Of a stretch of 64,000 bases of DNA, positions 37,756-49,543 are shown in pieces; position 1 is the stretch's first letter; the number at the start of each line of letters is the position of its first letter. Source of the DNA: Varroa destructor (Eukaryota; Arthropoda; Arachnida; Mesostigmata; Varroidae). The position numbers and the translations under genes are program-made. The notes beneath the pieces are model-generated. The model searched no databases, was not told where the DNA came from, and saw only the letters and a list, made by a program, of their open reading frames with translations. The stretch covers positions 41,482,365-41,546,364 of the forward strand of contig NW_019211458.1 in the NCBI RefSeq assembly GCF_002443255.2, read 5' to 3'.

Positions 37756-37895
37756 AGGGAAAAGTTCATCACGACAAATGTCGGTACACATCACGACGTC
37801 GATATGGTACGCGAGGCAACGAAAGTCATCTGGGAATACTGCCAGCTGCCCCTGAGCAATTAGCCTTTTGTATACCATAGTTGAAGTGTTAAGCA
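37723..37895 (-). CDS. Candidate terminal exon, strong acceptor
   Basis: The acceptor is one of the best in the window (TTTCTTTTCTCTTTTTCTCG followed by GCCCCAG). The open frame, with two leading bases, reads LNTSTMVYKRLIAQGQLAVF, then PDDFRCLAYHIDVVMCTD, ICRDELFPSFAYLPLFHQ and TAA. G+C is above background. It overlaps the 3' end of a plus-strand ORF (37390-37755), and both cannot easily be real. The leading phase fits the minus-strand exon 48003-47941. Confidence 0.4.
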
Positions 37896-37999
37896 CTGGG
37901 GCCGAGAAAAAGAGAAAAGAAACGACGCATGAAACTAACGAAACCACTGCGGCTCCACTATTTTGTTGTTGTTGCAGGGTGTTTTTATGTTTTACGTAG

Positions 38000-40900
38000 T
38001 TTAGCAGTATAATTTCCTCACTTTATAAAAGGAAGCTATTAGTCAATCGTAGTCTTTTTACATTACGAATATACGCGTGGGCATAAAACGATTTCTGACC
38101 TAATTCGATATCCAAAAGCCCTCGGCAAAAGCGAAAACGATTTTGTTGCAGGGTTGAAACTATCAAAAACTACGTCATTAGGTTTTTTTTTTTGTTCAAA
38201 CACTGTTTTTCAGTGTTATTTGTATGTAAGATATTTTTATTTGTAGCTGTATTTACTACGAAATTTGCTCGGTATAATTAACTGGACTAATGTTGACTTG
38301 TATGTATTTTTTTTATTATTTGTCTTAACCTACAGTATTTACCGTGACGACGCAAAAAGATCGAATTTGAAATCTACCTTGGCCCATATTTAGGGAATTC
38401 AGTTACCTATAACCAGCGCACCCTTATTATTATATTATACGAGCTACCAGCGCATTCTTTTTGGCACGTTTGTAATACTCGCCTGAACGCTGAAGTTATC
38501 AGCTTGTGCGATATACTTTTTTACCCATCAATAACAGATCTGTACTTCTATTATCTTCTGCTGCAGTTCATAATAGTTGGCATGTATACACGAGGTAAAG
38601 TAAGGCGTCTAAAGTGCTTGAGTTCCTGACAGTAAACTCCATGATGATCCGTTTCCAATAAGGTTTACCACAGTAAATATAATTGCTTTGTCTTTAATTC
38701 AAATTAGTTACCATCCTTTTATGACCGCTGAGTCTTCTAGAGAAGCTAAGGATAGAGACGCTGACCTCTTCAGATGCGCATACCGTGAGGTACTGACAAC
38801 ATTGGACTGGCGGAAAAGTAGTGGCTGATTTTGTTTAGTGCTTTTACAATGTTTTTTGTCGATCTTCGTTGCGCTAGAAATTTTTTTTGGATTACAAGAT
38901 TCTAGACTAAGTTCAGATTTCAAAGACGGATATGCCATGGATCACAAAACAAGATTTTTTACATTTTCTATCCTCCTCTTATTGAGGTTTAAAAATTGTT
39001 CAAAAAACCTGCGATAAATCTAGCGTGTATCACGGAAATTTTTGTCGGCGTAGAGTACTACCCAAAAGTACGCTTCTTCTTGTCTTCAGAAATACAATTT
39101 TTGAATAGTAACTTGCTACATTTAAAAACGGCGCTTTCGACCTAAGGAACGCGCGCATTCCACCCGTCTTCTTGACAGGGGGGTTACCTTGAAAGTTTGT
39201 GAAGTAGAATAACTGATAGATGAACTTATATCTCTTACCAACAGATTCCCTACAATATGCAGAACAAATTCCGTAGGTGGCGCTTATGTTGTCTAGCCGT
39301 CAACAGTAGGTCGGTTTCGTAAGTCCACGTCCTTCCATCTATCTTTGCGGTCTGGATTCAAAGATATACTTTGTCATTAAAACCAATTTATGACAATAAC
39401 TGCGAGCTCACCCATAGTACCCAACACTTGACCATTAGCAAAAGACGGAAAAAGCAAGCAATAAACAAAAGTGCCATCATTTCTTTAATAACACAGTAAT
39501 ATAAGCGTCACTTGTAAAAACATTGTTTTCAAATACAGATAAAAATATTTTAAAATCGAACCCACAATCTTAACAACTATGTCATTGCCTACGATCGCGT
39601 GGCACAAAAGCGCGTCCCGGCAAAAAAATATTCTCAACTCGATTCCTTTTCCTCTTAAATTTTTCAAAACATTGTTTTTACGTATCTTGATTAGGGCTGA
39701 AGTAAATGAGTAGGGCCTGTATGGTGGCGCATTTTAGTAAAAAATACTTGTAAAGGAACTACCAACTGTCCAGCATTTGAATAGACTGTTTCTCGCCGCA
39801 CTCATATATTATATAAGGACGTACTAAAGTACACAACAAAGACATCTATATTAAGTAAGCATAATTTCTCGGTGGATAGACAGTGTTTTCATGAAGCATA
39901 ATGATTAGGAGAATAGATACGATATGCCCTTCTATAAACTAACCATTACCCTAGTAAACGTAAATATACCCATAATTATATACAATGTTAACTGTGGCTT
40001 TAATAGCTCCATGGGGTACATAGGAGGCGTGTCTAAAAAGCTGTTTCATCACAGGTGTCTATTTGACCATGGGTCCTATATTTAGCCCGCTTCTTTGAAC
40101 TCGCCATGTGGAAAACGTCAACCTACAAGAGATAGTAAAGCAAACGAAAGCAATTATTTTCAAATAAAAATGTAACGAGCTGATATCAGCGTGTAAGTAT
40201 AATTATAATAAAACAATGAACGTGCACAGTGAAAGCTATTCTTCATTTAAGAATATTAGCATATTTGTAAAAAATAACGCCCATAAGTACTTGAGTCGGT
40301 CCTACCTTAATGTTGAGTACTTTTGAATAGAAAAGGACGCTTTAAAATTAAGGATTGTAATTAAGGTTTGCACAAGACGGTAACGGAATTTTACACTGTG
40401 TTACTGCCTGGTGCTACCTATAAGGCTTTTAGAGAAATTTCGTTCTTTTGGCGTGATATTAAGCTTCATCGTTCTTGACATTATTAGACGTAAAAAATTA
40501 AGTAATTTCAGTAGAACCATTTTCTTCTTTGTTAAAAGGACGTGCTAATGTTTTATACTACTCTATAGCACCCACACTTCAATGATCTCTTTCCAATTAC
40601 CCTAATTGGATCTAAGGGTCTCTAGTTACATTCTATCCATACTATTATGAACTTCTGAGACAAAAAGTTTCAAGTCGTTTACGTAGACTGTAATAGATAG
40701 GCATCAAAAATGACCAAATCACTTTATCATGTAACGACGGTTCACGTCTCGACTACGCCTGACATTTAAATAGCATAGTAAATTTTATTAACTATAAAAA
40801 TTTGACGGAGTATCTCAGTTCAGCTAATTCGATGAGTGTAACATCGAGTAGATAGTCTCCAAGGACAAAAACAATACTCCAGGATAAAGGTAACAAGCAA

Positions 40901-43800
40901 GACAGTTTGGGGACCATTTTTAACTAGTGCCTATTATAAATGCATCCACGTTCATAATCCACAGTTACTTGAGTGGGGTAAAAAGTTGGATATCATTTTC
41001 TTTTTTTTTTTTTTTGAATTTCTTGTATTGGACATGCCTATGTTAATAAGCGATTTAACTTTTTCACAATGGTGAAGCATTTCTTCAGACGACTGGTACT
41101 TCCCAGCTCGAAACAAAACGTGTGCGATTATGTTATGCTATGCTACAGCACTATATAACAACTTCATTTAAAAGGCGCAACTTCTAATGGTACAGATTCA
41201 AGATAAATGAGGGCAAAAGAGGCGAGCGATTAGAAGAGAATAGATTGGCAGCCCTCAGGAAAATTGAATGGGTCGTAAATTTTTTCATTATTAAGCAATT
41301 TTTTACAACATTTTGTAGAAGTCTATGGCTTAGCGATAGACGCTGTAGCAAGACCTTCATGGTCCATAAAATATCCTCGTTTCAAATTTTTCTCTAATCT
41401 ATTTCGTTTGCTCTGTTTCAACTCGCATTAAACTGCTTTCCAGCCAACTAACTCACTAAAACCAGTTTACAGTGTCACGCAGTGGTCGTTATCGTTACTA
41501 TTAATCCAAAATTAAGCACGACAAAATAGTAAAGGCAGCCACCACCGTGTACTAGTCTCAAGCTGAAAGTGTTGCCTGGGATGCCATTAGTAGTAACACT
41601 CGTTAATCATTCAGAGTGCAGCATCGGCCTTCACAATGGCCAAATATCACTTGGCAGCAGTTACTTTTGCATAGGCTTATTGTACCTGTTCATTTTTCCC
41701 CTGCAGGGCTATCTTTCATGGTATCGTAATAGACTGCCATCAGTGGTGTACATTTCTAGCGAACAGTTTATTTAAAATAGGTGTTTGTTTTTGCAGTGAT
41801 AGAGTATATCATGCTAATTCGGGACATCGATTATAGTCTATTGTATTTACGCAGGTCACATAATTCCCAGGGGAACTGTCCTATAAGCCACTACTTCGAA
41901 CTAAAGGGAGGAGCAGTACATCGTTGATTTAAAAAGTACGAATTGGATATTGTCAACTCCTGCGTTAGATAGCAACTGCTCGTAAGTACTTAGGACATTC
42001 ATCTTGCCGAATAAATACTTATGAAGTTCCGGAATTGTAAGATATACCCTCATCAGATCGTATAGTCATTCTCAGATTCCTATAAGATCGACTGTTTAGG
42101 CACTAGATAGGGTACTTTATAATTGGTTACTATGCGGCGGCAAAATATGAAATATGAAAAAAATGATATATGAAACATTTTTGTCGAGCTTCTACGAACG
42201 AATTCTCTGCGCTTGTAGGTTTTTGCTGATCTCGCTACAGAAAAAAGCTGGCTTGAGGGGAATGGATGAAGGTCGATAGTCAAAGAGACAACTAGAATTA
42301 CAGATAGGGAAAACATATCTCGGGTCAGTATACATGCAGACGTTTACGATGAAGCAACCTTTAGTTCAGCCTAAAGGAAGTACAATACCCGCTCTTTCCT
42401 AATTGAATACGTTACTTTCACCTAACCTGATGCTACAAACCTAGTTTTATACAGCATAAAACAAAAAATTAAACAGTCAACTAATTTCTCTCATAGATTG
42501 CACATGCTTAGTCGCTTATTATTACATTTAAATAAATATCTTATTAACCAGCTTACGACTATCGAACGGTCGAAATAGTTTTTATTTTAATCTCTAATTT
42601 AATATTGAATTAAAATTATCGTCAATAGTTTAAACTTTTTTTTATCTCGACTAATATTATTTGTAATACGCTTACTTAACGATACCTAGATACAGTAGAG
42701 AAAACTGCATGAAAAATAAGCAGTTTCATCGATCTCCGAGCGAAAATCTCGATCCGAAACCGAACGATAAAGAGGAAATCAGCAGTTGCTAGCTATACTT
42801 TACGACAATTGCTTTATACAACAATTAAGTTTATCTGATGAGTTTATAATACTACACGGATTGTAGTTTCAAACTCATATTCATGGTTTATATTACAGTA
42901 CATAAAGAATACCAATCTGACAGCCTCAGTATTTAGCTTCTAATATATATGTGTTTTATTGATTTTTTATGTGCAATTTTATGTGATACATGATCACGCA
43001 AAACTGTTAGTGCCTCTCAGTCTTTATGAAATCAAAAAAGACAGGTCTCATTATTTATTAGAGATTTACAATCAGATTTACCGCGTATCGTTCTTGATTT
43101 TTTTGGAGTAAAGCTTCTCCACTTACTGATAATGGAAGCTGCGCTCAGTAACTCCATCAGAGGAAAACAGTTTTTTAGTTTCATTATCAAACAGTCAGGA
43201 CACACTAGATGGATCAATCAATTTATCAAAATTGTAAATGCTATATATTTGTCAAATTCTACTATTTTCGATACAGACATTCAAAGCGATGGAACCATGT
43301 TAAGCTAAAAACGATATTTTGTGGTGTCTTACAGCATAACAAATGGACATTAGTTATGAAAATTAAACGCATTGTCTTACCAAAATGAGTCAATCTTTCT
43401 TTTTGATACTTTTATAAAAAAAAAAATCAAACCTGTTGTATTAGCAACAAAAAAGCCTTGTCTTCTCTAGAATTTCTACAAAAATAACATTAATTTTTTT
43501 TTTACCAGGCTTAATACACAAAATTACCTACTTGGCGCTCGGCGAGAAGGAACGTTCGTGTACTAACAACTGTTTTGTGCTACTGCGTAAACGTAGATTC
43601 GATATATAATGCTCAAATAAGATATATGCCTCGATTCTGCTCGTTAAGTACGAGCAGAACTTTTAAACTAGCTGGCCGCGTCGGATTTCTTTTGCAGTCG
43701 AAGTATTGGCCGTTTTTTGGAAAGCGATCTAGCTGAACTGCTACAATATACACATGTATATTATCGGTACCCCTTAAGACACCCTTAAGGCTTACTCGTT
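38000..43800. other. No confident gene
   Basis: AT-rich with short frames only. A segment ending at the GTAAGT at 41982 is open (WILSTPALDSNC), but its acceptor is poor. Confidence 0.4.
43635..43659. repeat. Perfect hairpin, 10-base arms
   Basis: TTCTGCTCGT (43635-43644) pairs with 43650-43659 around a 5-base loop. It lies about 200 bases upstream of the candidate exon at 43859. Confidence 0.6.
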
Positions 43801-43858
43801 GTAAGAAGATACGTCTTCAATGAAAATCATCCATTGTTTTTTTCACACATATAGACAG

Positions 43859-43943
43859 GCCGAAAAATGTTAGCATTGACGGACTTATCTACATCAAAAT
43901 TGACCGCTAATTTAGCTTTCGACACAATTTTTGTGAAAAGAAG
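43859..43943 (+). CDS. Candidate internal exon, 85 bases
   Basis: The acceptor has a good pyrimidine tract (TTGTTTTTTTCACACATATAGACAG) and the donor is AAG/GTAAGT. One frame only is open throughout (two leading bases, two trailing), reading RKMLALTDLSTSKLTANLAF and then DTIFVKR. Its ending phase fits the exon at 46774. Confidence 0.4.
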
Positions 43944-46115
43944 GTAAGTTCTAAAGCCTAGTTGTTGCTGTAATTAGAGCTGAAATTTTGTTGTGTAGAA
44001 TGGCCGCCTAAGTGATTGATGACCTTTACTTATAGATGGATACGTTAAACTAGAATAAGTAGTTTATTTTAAGGTGGAACTCCATTGCACTATTATTATA
44101 ATATCCGTATAATTAGTAGGACCTCGAAATAATGGCAGTAGGATTTAGTTTTCATAATACATTTATCTGATAGCTGCGCTAGACCCACGTCATGAATGAA
44201 AATGTAAACCTATAAGTAGATTTCTAGAAATACTTGAGAAATTTTATTATAGTGTTTACTAAGTAAATCGCGAAAAATTCATGCTTTGCTTGTAAATGTG
44301 TCGATACAATTATGCTTACCTGAGCCTATAATAAGGCTCGCTCAATGGAAGCACTGCGTTTTCATTTCGTACGGCTGACGTCTTTTATAGTAAATGTAGC
44401 GATATTAGTATTGAAAATGTCTAGTTCTTAAGGTTTGATTTGACAGTACGTTTGAGAAATGCAAATAAGGCATAAAGAAATAATGGATACATGAAAGTTG
44501 ACGGATGAAACCATAGCCGTAAAATGATTTATTACATAACTTTATGTGTCAATTTGGATACCAGTTAGCAATCTTAAAAGATATAGGAGTCTAATAGTGA
44601 ACTGGCTTGTTTTCTTATTGCATTCAACCTTTCAGCTAAAAAGTAGAGATACAAACAATTATCGAATACAATCCAAAAAAAAATAGTCTTCAATAGCTAT
44701 AACCAAGCCTCAGCCTTATAGCAAAACGTATCATGCCGCGGTCTGCAGAGAACCGTAAAATACTTATAAGCTTCAGCTCTCTTTTCCACTTTAAAGGTAG
44801 CCCTTCCTTTTGTCTTTTTAATTAGGAAATTATCCATACCCCTAAAATCTTACAACAGATTATATCAAAAAATGCATCGTACATTTGCCGACCATCGATA
44901 CATTGAGACTTTTTTTACTCGAGCTCACCGTGTTCGAAACGAACCGAAGAAAACTCTCTTGGGTCACTGTACAGTAGACCTGTCTGCGCCACGCAGACGT
45001 ATTCCCTTTATAAACAGACTTTAAGTTAGCGGAACGATCAAAGATCTACCTGATAGTTACGTCCAAAGCAAATTGAAAGTAAGTTTAATGTGAAGCGGAT
45101 CTCACACCAGTAGCTGAATCTGTACACCACAAAGAAGTCACCATTATTGAATATATCCTACTATATAGAGTATTGTTGATTTAAATTGTACAAAAACAAG
45201 CATAGCTAAAAAATATTTTCTTTAACGATTTGATATATTTCATGTGGTTAAGACATATCGATTAGGCCACTTTTAGTAATGGCTGAAGGAGTGATTTTAA
45301 AATCTCCTTTGTGTTCTCGCAGTTCGATTACCTACCGTATTGTGACCAATCGTAGGTTCAGATTCTAAAGGAAACGTTCTCTGCTAGATAGAGCTAATTC
45401 AATTGCATAGAAAAAAATAGTAAGTTTAACTAAATGATATGTCTATGAGCATCTAGTAAGACCTTTTCAATTTCTGGTAGTACGCGCTTGAACCTATATA
45501 CTCATTACCAGGCACCATTGATGGGTTAAAGATGTTGCCTATTTTAGAAACAGTGTGGCTCTTGTACGATCTAGAGTATAATGTTCCATAGAAAAGCATT
45601 GTCTGTGTTCGTTTAACACTTCGTACTGGCAAAAATTCATTCGCAATTCAAACGAAGTGATTTTACGTATTAAATCTATTCATTGTGACTATAACATGGT
45701 ATAAAGTCAACATTTGTATAAAATCTAACTTGATAAAATATGTATATCTTTTTTTTGAGTGATATATATTATCCACTGGTTTGAAGATGTTCGATGCCGT
45801 TTTTGAACGTACCCCCGCCTTGGAACAAAGTAAAGCGTTCCGATGTTTCAACATCGAACCGCTTTAAGTATAGCTTTTTTACATAGTTTTATTAGACATT
45901 GCACTTTGCCCCGAGCCTTTGTTGCTAAGGTTTTCGTCTGTATGTGCACTAATAAAATAGGAAAAAAATAAAAGGTTATATAAAATAATAGATATTAAAG
46001 GAAAATATATATATTTGCCAGATGTTCAATAGATACTACAGGTCTCGACGTACTGAGTATGGTCGGTAACACAAAACATACCGCTAGCGATATAAATATA
46101 TTATTGTATTTTCGA

Positions 46116-46319
46116 TTAAACGCAGTCAATTATCGCTGGAAGACAGATACCTTTCGCTGCTTCACTGCAACTTTCCCCGCATGGATGCGTAAAATCAACG
46201 ATGCTTAAACTCGTTTTGGGTGTCCACATCCCTGTGGTGTTTGTCTGTCGTGTAAGACGGAGCCCTTTATAGAAAACGGAGATGAATGCTATCACAAGCC
46301 AATTGACAATTTCCGGCAT
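46116..46319 (-). CDS. Candidate small secreted Cys-containing peptide
   Basis: ATG at 46319 in a good context (CACACATGCC) opens 67 residues. The N-terminus is hydrophobic (PEIVNWLVIAFISVFY), as in a signal peptide. The C-terminal part has four cysteines (HPCGESCSEAAKGICLPAII, then DC). A possible donor AAAG/GTATCT would cut it after SEAAK. The CGESC resemblance to plant cyclotides is probably chance. Confidence 0.3.
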   Translation of the reverse strand: MPEIVNWLVIAFISVFYKGLRLTRQTNTTGMWTPKTSLSIVDFTHPCGESCSEAAKGICLPAIIDCV

Positions 46320-46773
46320 GTGTGTGAACTAGCAAGTCGGTGCAATGTTTGCCATACTAACGAGGGCCATACGTTCTCCATTTTTTTTAATGGCTCGATC
46401 GGCTATCACGTTCGTTACTAGTTTGACTGGTGTGAATGATGCCACAATCAGCTACCTTATTATGTAAAATAGTTGATGAAAACTATGACGAAGATTAAGG
46501 TTTTTTTTTAATATCTATATGTAGAATTGAAATTAGCAAGGAAAAAAAACTTTAGCTCAAGATAAGTTAACCGCGATAAGGTCAAGATCAAATTCAATGC
46601 TGATACCTATATTTAAGCACATCTTCGAACGGAAAAATATTTTTGCAGCGTGTTCGCAACCCCGCCAATGACGGCAGTTTATAAAGAAATACACTGTACT
46701 GTAACATACATCACCGGGGCGCTAGTTTAACTTTTGTTTTCTATGATCGTTAACATACAAAGTTCTAACTTAG

Positions 46774-46902
46774 CAGACCAATCAATGGTGTTCCCAAGGC
46801 AGAACTGCAACAGTATAACCACTTACTGGACTTGGCAGCATATGACCCTCGACGCGAGGCCATGAAACGTTGGTTCATGTCTTGCCATAATACGCAATCT
46901 AT
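46774..46902 (+). CDS. Candidate internal exon, 129 bases, phase 2 to phase 2
   Basis: The segment is bounded by an AG acceptor (TTCTAACTTAG) and a consensus donor GTAAGT (46903-46908). The length is a multiple of three. Only one frame gives a convincing protein: RPINGVPKAELQQ, then YNHLLDLAAYDPRRE and AMKRWFMSC, amphipathic and charged. G+C is well above the flanks. Its phase accepts the exon at 43859-43943 directly upstream (AG + C gives Ser). The family is not recognised. I consider this the most convincing isolated exon in the window. Confidence 0.5.
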
Positions 46903-47243
46903 GTAAGTAGTTTAAGTTCGGATGTTGCAAAACATTGTTGCGATAAAAAGTAATTAGCTTTCTGCTAATGCTGCTTAGGATGTAATGCGCAAAACATTTT
47001 AGCCTTCAGTGACTCCCGTAACTGGGTAACGTAACGATACAGATGCGACGTGCTTTGAGTGCCAAATGCCCATCTCTGAATGCTTTGTCATGGTAACTAT
47101 ATCTAACAAGCATACTGCTACGCTAGTTCAAATCTCAGCGCTGGTAAAAATAACCGAGGAGTACTCATCAGGAAAATAAAGAATAAAGGAAAAATGTAGA
47201 TTTAAGGAAAATAAGGTATTATTATATCTGCTTGTGACATTAC

Positions 47244-47310
47244 AACCTGACCAACTAAACTCATGTGAGGTTTGTTGGAAAAACCCCACATTAGTTTAGT
47301 TAGTCAGGTT
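47244..47310 (-). ncRNA. Candidate pre-miRNA-like hairpin (long inverted repeat)
   Basis: Bases 47244-47273 pair with 47310-47281 at 27 of 30 positions around a 7-base loop (47274-47280). The mismatches are at 47252/47302 (C-A), 47262/47292 (C-T) and 47268/47286 (A-C). In a minus-strand transcript two of these become G-U pairs, leaving one G-A mismatch, so that strand folds better. Pairing stops sharply at both ends. It could be a microRNA precursor or the two terminal repeats of a minimal foldback element. Confidence 0.45.
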
Positions 47311-47940
47311 TCTAACGAGGACAGATTCTCGGAACCACCTAAATATATCTACAAATAGGAAATTCCGATGACTTATTTATATAGAATAAACAACTAAAAG
47401 TTTCTGGCCAAAAAAAACCAACGGTTCGAGTAACAGTGAACACCCAGGCTGGCAAATGGTAGCTTGCAAGATATCCTACCTTACCATGCTTCAGAATGCA
47501 GATATCTGCTTACACGTAAATTATCCGCTATGAGCTGTCCTTAATGGTACAATTTGCACCATAGGGAATTAAACAATCTCGAGTTGATTTCGTATATAAG
47601 TATAGAACCTTCAACAACAAAAAGTGACAGATCCTTACGGCACTTACTAAAAAAAAAAACTTGGATTTCAAATTGTATGAATAACCTGCTCTCAAATAAC
47701 GGGCGCAAAAGGACAAAATGCATGGTTTTCTGGAAGTTAGTCCAAACAATCACTGTAATGAGGAGCTTATTTTTTTTTACCTGAAAAAAGCGAAACACTT
47801 AATAGTGACGAATTGTCGACGCATAGCATAGAACTTTTTGGTGTCTAGATGATGTTCACTTACTTTAACCTTAATAACTTTCACAAAGAAGATCTTGGTA
47901 GTATATCTTCTCTTCTACCATGTGTAGAGAAGTCACTCAC

Positions 47941-48003
47941 GAACTGCAGCTTCAACTTCTGACGCAGTTAGTTCATACAATTCGAGTTCCAGTACAGCTT
48001 GAA
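47941..48003 (-). CDS. Candidate exon, 63 bases
   Basis: The acceptor is TTCATTCCGATCAG and the donor is GTTC/GTGAGT. A single frame is open: QAVLELELYELTASEVEAAV, a clean acidic amphipathic helix. If the donor is not used, the frame ends two codons later at TGA, so it could instead be a terminal exon. Confidence 0.4.
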
Positions 48004-48171
48004 CTGATCGGAATGAACTTTTTACCTAGAATTAACGTCATCTGGCTAATCCGTACCTTAACGTCAGCATCTGATCAATAAATCAACATGCTTTACAGTA
48101 TCCATTCATTAGGTTTGAGCTACGAAAATGCTGATTGCAACGGTGTGCCTTTTGTTGGGGGTATTTACTAC

Positions 48172-48182
48172 GGGGGGGGGGG
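48172..48182. repeat. Poly-G tract
   Basis: A run of about 11 G followed by AGAGGGG. Confidence 0.85.
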
Positions 48183-48523
48183 AGAGGGGTATTGAGAAGC
48201 CTTCCATCCACTGTCATGCAAGGTTCTTTCCCGTTGGTGCACATTTTTATTCATTCATTAAAAATTTGTATTTTTTAAAAAACTAAGCGATATATGCGTG
48301 ACAGTTCAAATTTGTAGGAGTTAGTGCTGTAACATATTAACGTATCCTTAAGGACACTGAGCATGTTGGACCTTCTGTTAACTACATTCTCAGTCAGTTC
48401 TATCAACAACATAGAAACAGTGTTGTTAAAACGTTCACTTTAACTTGTAAAACTTCAAAGGGCCCAGCTCGAATATCGTCGTCTTTTAATAATTGTCTCT
48501 GTTGTCTCAACTGTTCCTAGTCA

Positions 48524-48544
48524 TCCAGGATCTTGGATCCTGGA
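48524..48544. repeat. Perfect hairpin, 9-base arms
   Basis: TCCAGGATC and GATCCTGGA are separated by TTG. Confidence 0.6.
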
Positions 48545-48829
48545 AATCGTGAAACAAGTCGTTAAGAAAGTTGAAAAGTTCCAGAATTGATAGGTATGTA
48601 ATGGCGATTTTCGCAAACCGGGAAGAAAATCATTAATGCTCGAACTACGTTTCAGTAAGATGCTTGTCGAGCTGGAAAGAGAATCCTTATGAAATAGGAT
48701 TAAACGTTATTCGGTTAGAATGTTTCGACTTGCGTACATCATTTATGCCCTAAGTGCATGTAATAATATAAATTTAAAAAGTGACAGCTTCTAATGGCAA
48801 CTTATCTGTTGACCAAGTGGGGCCTCAAA

Positions 48830-48899
48830 AATAATAATAAGAGTAGTAATATTTATTCTTATTATTATTCCCTTATTATTATTATATTTATTCTTATTA
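48830..48899. repeat. AAT/TTA-rich inverted and mirror repeat
   Basis: 13-base arms 48830-48842 and 48857-48869 pair exactly. A further TTATTATTATT block follows. Simple-sequence origin is likely. Confidence 0.7.
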
Positions 48900-49522
48900 A
48901 TTGGATAGAGCATTGCATTGTATACACTTGCCATCAGAACTTGACAATGCTCGACTTTATGCAGAATTTTATTCATGAAAATGAAGCCTAAGATATAGAA
49001 AAAAAAGGAGTTTGGCTAAAAACTCGACGAGCGAAAGCGTGTTGGCAGCTGTCTGCTTTTTTGACAGCGACATAGATGTACTACATAAACGTATATAAGC
49101 AAACAATTAATGCAATCTCTTTATATATTAATCAATCAACCCTTTATATATTTACCTTTACCCCCCCAAAATATATTTCAAAAGAACTAAAAAATAATTT
49201 TTTAGACGTATAATTATAATAATATGAACGATAGAGCGTTTGGGAAGTTTTAAGTTTAAATTAGAGAGAGAATGGGACCAACAAATATGATGCGATATTT
49301 TTATTTTCATAAATCCTCCCGCTCGATGTTGCCCATTACAACTTGGTTGTTTCAAATCTTTTCTGACTTATTTAGGCAATTAGCCTTGAGGCATATTTTT
49401 CGGGCAATAATAAGTAAGATAATGAACCTTTATCACAAAAAACTTGAAACCAAAACTCATGTATTCATTCTACTAATAATAGGTTTGAAACAACATGTGC
49501 ATCACGGGCAAGAGGCTAGACA

Positions 49523-49543
49523 TCCAACAGAGACTCTGTTGGA
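49523..49543. repeat. Palindrome, 10-base arms around one base
   Basis: TCCAACAGAG and CTCTGTTGGA flank a single A. It lies inside an unassigned plus-strand open frame (49272-49601). Confidence 0.6.

Noticed and set aside
46116..46319. CGESC as a cyclotide
   Set aside because: Cyclotides are plant peptides with six cysteines in a fixed spacing; only four cysteines here and the spacing does not fit.
47090..47160. TTCAAATC stretch as a tRNA T-arm
   Set aside because: Flanking bases do not form the five-pair T stem or an acceptor stem. Similar stretches at 28421 and 45355 also failed.
47864..47921. ATG at 47921 as a start codon running to the GTAAGT at 47863
   Set aside because: Re-reading the bases shows the ATG frame reaches TAA before the donor; the open frame there has no ATG and would need a 26-base intron.
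48830..48869. Hairpin as a non-coding RNA
   Set aside because: Both arms are simple AAT/ATT repeats, which pair by composition.
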